Assembly: GCA_018713405.1 (NCBI GenBank) | Contig: DVOR01000145.1 | Span: 1 to 8,051, forward strand | Direction of reading: 5' to 3' | DNA length: 8,051 nucleotides | Source of the DNA: Candidatus Spyradenecus faecavium | Lineage (GTDB): Bacteria; Verrucomicrobiota; Kiritimatiellia; RFP12; DVOR01 | Part shown: piece by piece, positions 7,370 to 8,051 of the stretch | How the letters are laid out: the number at the start of each line of letters is the position of its first letter | How positions within the stretch are numbered: position 1 is the first letter of the stretch | The notes under the pieces: model-generated | The model's input: only the letters and a program-made list of their open reading frames with translations | Told to the model about the DNA's origin: nothing | Database searches by the model: none | Made by a program: the position numbers and the translations under genes

Positions 7370-8020
7370 TTGGCACTACCCCCCAAACCCCGGCAGGAAC
7401 AGAACGGCCGCAAAGCCGCCTCCTTCGTCCGCACCAACTACAAAATCCGCGTGCCCGAAGTCCGCGTCGTCGACTCCGCCGGCAAGATGCTCGGCGTCAT
7501 GCCCACCCGCAAGGCCCAGGCCCTCGCCGAGTCCATGGGGCTCGACCTCGTCGAGATCACCCCCAACGCCCAGCCCCCGCTCTGCAAGATCATGGACTAC
7601 GGCAAGTTCCGCTACGAAGAGTCCATCCGCCAGAAGCAGGCCCGAAAGAACGCCAAGGCCACACAGGTCAAGGAAATCAAGTTCCACTCCGGCACCGACG
7701 TCGGCGACCTCAACCGCAAGGTCAAGGAAATCCTCGGCTTCATCGAGCAGGGCAACAAGGTCAAGATCTCCCTCAAGTTCCGCGGGCGCGAGAACGCCCA
7801 CCGCGAACTCGGCATCGAGATGATCGAGAACGTCATCTCCCTCTGCGCCGAAAAGACCACCGTCGAGCAGGCCCCCAAGCTCGTCGGCCGAGACCTCTCC
7901 GCCCTCCTCGCCCCCAAGTCCACCAAGGGCGGCGCGCGCAAGGCCGAGGCCCCCAAGCCCACCCCCGGCCTCTCCCCCACCCAGCCTCATACGCTTGGCT
8001 TGTCCCCAACCCAAGGCTAA
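7370..8020 (+). CDS. infC: Translation initiation factor IF-3
   Basis: This 216-residue protein binds the 30S subunit, keeps it free of 50S and proofreads the initiator tRNA and start codon. The N-terminal domain shows YKIRVPEVRVVD (24-35), LGVMPTRKA (41-49), GLDLVEI (57-63) and PLCKIMDYGKFRYE (70-83). A lysine-rich linker (85-104) leads to the C-terminal domain with VKEIKF (100-105), KVKISLKFRGRE (130-141) and the closing LLAPK (179-183). Typical IF3 ends near there at about 170-185 residues. Here a low-complexity tail of about 33 residues follows, with GLSPTQ twice (200-205, 210-215). The TTG start fits the family, in which infC often uses rare start codons and IF3 represses its own synthesis. 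It lies 35 nt after thrS, so the two are probably co-transcribed. rpmI and rplT would be expected next but lie beyond a repeat and the window edge. Confidence 0.95.
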   Translation: MALPPKPRQEQNGRKAASFVRTNYKIRVPEVRVVDSAGKMLGVMPTRKAQALAESMGLDLVEITPNAQPPLCKIMDYGKFRYEESIRQKQARKNAKATQVKEIKFHSGTDVGDLNRKVKEILGFIEQGNKVKISLKFRGRENAHRELGIEMIENVISLCAEKTTVEQAPKLVGRDLSALLAPKSTKGGARKAEAPKPTPGLSPTQPHTLGLSPTQG

Positions 8021-8051
8021 GGGGCGCTTTGCGCCCCGGAGAACGGAGAAC
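8021..8051 (+). repeat. Repeat module C (cut by window end): hairpin plus GGAGAAC heptads
   Basis: GGGGCGC-TTT-GCGCCCC (8021-8037) starts the base after the infC stop codon and is followed by two perfect GGAGAAC heptads (8038-8051), where the window ends. The order matches B-left and A-left. The hairpin has no T-tract, so termination after infC is uncertain. Confidence 0.8.

Overview
The window is very GC-rich (visibly around 70%, with nearly every third codon position G or C). All genes lie on the + strand. Three things point to an anaerobic bacterium of the Planctomycetes-Verrucomicrobia-Lentisphaerae/Kiritimatiellota group: an [FeFe]-hydrogenase-type sensor, a DUF1570-type secreted zincin of a kind common in that superphylum, and long intergenic stretches made of short repeats. 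The group assignment is an inference; no rRNA or other decisive marker is present.

Positions 1-3218 hold a tight three-gene cassette: a small thioredoxin-like [2Fe-2S] ferredoxin (63-308), a HydS-like [FeFe]-hydrogenase homologue with two N-terminal [4Fe-4S] clusters, an extra Fe-S domain and a PAS domain (310-2031), and a SpoIIE/PP2C-type phosphatase with an extra conserved C-terminal domain (2028-3218, ATGA overlap). The H-cluster ligands are kept, but the cysteine used for proton transfer in catalytic enzymes is alanine. I read this as an H2- or redox-sensing unit that controls a Ser/Thr phosphatase, not as an energy-conserving hydrogenase.

Positions 3206-3562 are a repeat-rich junction. 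It runs directly, and in frame, into the signal peptide of a secreted HExxH metalloprotein (about 3348-4973). A strong hairpin terminator follows at 5006-5033.

Positions 5034-5537 contain no gene but hold four tandem 22-bp palindromic units and a second copy of the repeat seen at 3206-3562. A clear promoter then drives thrS (5592-7334, a threonyl-tRNA synthetase without the TGS domain), followed after 35 nt by infC (7370-8020, TTG start, extended C-terminal tail). This is the start of the classical thrS-infC-rpmI-rplT translation cluster. A third copy of the repeat begins right after the infC stop and runs off the window.

The repeat is the most unusual structural signal. It combines a hairpin with a pyrimidine triloop, a tandem run of the heptamer GGAGAAC, and a CGCCCC-TGC-GGGGCG palindrome. 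It occurs as inverted pairs around unrelated interiors, at or close to gene ends.
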